Under the pieces are notes generated by a model that saw nothing but the letters and a program-made list of their open reading frames with translations, was not told the DNA's origin and searched no databases. From Treponema sp. (GTDB lineage Bacteria; Spirochaetota; Spirochaetia; Treponematales; Breznakiellaceae), in contig JAISWN010000229.1 of the NCBI GenBank assembly GCA_031271075.1, positions 1 to 6,198 of the forward strand: 6,198 nucleotides of DNA. Reading direction: 5' to 3'. Both the position numbers and the translations under genes were made by a program. Shown here in pieces: positions 6,104 to 6,198 of the stretch; the stretch's first letter is position 1; each line of letters starts with the position of its first letter.

Positions 6104-6132
6104 TAAGGACCCTCATGATCTGGTGTATCCAA

Positions 6133-6198
6133 TCATCGGTTTTTCAAATATTCTCCAAATAGCTTTTTGTAAATATCAGTATGATTGAGTTGTTCAAT
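6133..6198 (-). CDS. 3' end of a minus-strand gene entering from the right edge
   Basis: The reverse strand has an open frame from the window edge to TGA at 6135-6133, 21 codons. It ends with the charged, amphipathic sequence TDIYKKLFGEYLKNR, which looks like a real C-terminal helix. The other two reverse frames either stop at once or give less convincing sequence. The product is unrecognisable from so little. Its stop lies just before the attC-like element, as expected for a cassette gene read on the minus strand. Confidence 0.4.
   Translation of the reverse strand: MEQLNHTDIYKKLFGEYLKNR

Overview
The window looks like accessory chromosomal DNA from a spirochaete, most likely a Treponema-type organism of the gut or mouth. 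This rests on the protein style, the heavy CGG/GGG codon use and a possible integron recombination site at the right end. It is an inference; no rRNA or other marker confirms it. The left 5.1 kb is G+C-rich and the right 1.1 kb is strongly A+T-rich, so two segments of different history meet just after position 5101.

Left segment, + strand: three overlapping genes in one apparent operon. (1) A DUF72/YecE-family TIM-barrel gene (79-889), broken by a one-base shift in a T9 run and by an in-frame TAG. (2) A Y-family polymerase homologue (877-2097) that is ImuB-like because all three catalytic carboxylates are replaced (N8, G103, N104). It is read in two frames because of a shift in a C6 run and a compensating shift in a G4 run. 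(3) An intact error-prone DNA polymerase III alpha subunit of the DnaE2/ImuC kind (2087-5101). Its polymerase triad is complete, its PHP metal site is destroyed, and it carries an internal QDDLF clamp-binding motif. Together they resemble the ImuA-ImuB-DnaE2 mutasome that carries out SOS mutagenesis in other bacteria, with a DUF72 protein in the place usually held by ImuA. At the extreme left a divergent minus-strand gene runs off the window.

Right segment: after 134 bp without a gene, a minus-strand gene (5715-5236) encodes a small exported protein resembling the DUF1980 domain, with its own promoter and ribosome binding site. Upstream of it lies a G+C-rich, hairpin-rich non-coding block (about 5815-5970). 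Next is an imperfect inverted-repeat structure (5971-6103) with the layout of an integron attC site. Last is the 3' end of another minus-strand gene (6198-6133) that stops 29 bp from the attC-like element. This arrangement suggests a gene-cassette region.

The most interesting points are the DUF72-ImuB-DnaE2 combination, the division of catalytic and clamp-binding features between ImuB and DnaE2, and the attC-like site. Three frameshifts and one stop codon are confined to the first two operon genes, while the 3 kb polymerase gene is clean. Decay of the accessory genes or local sequence error could both explain this.
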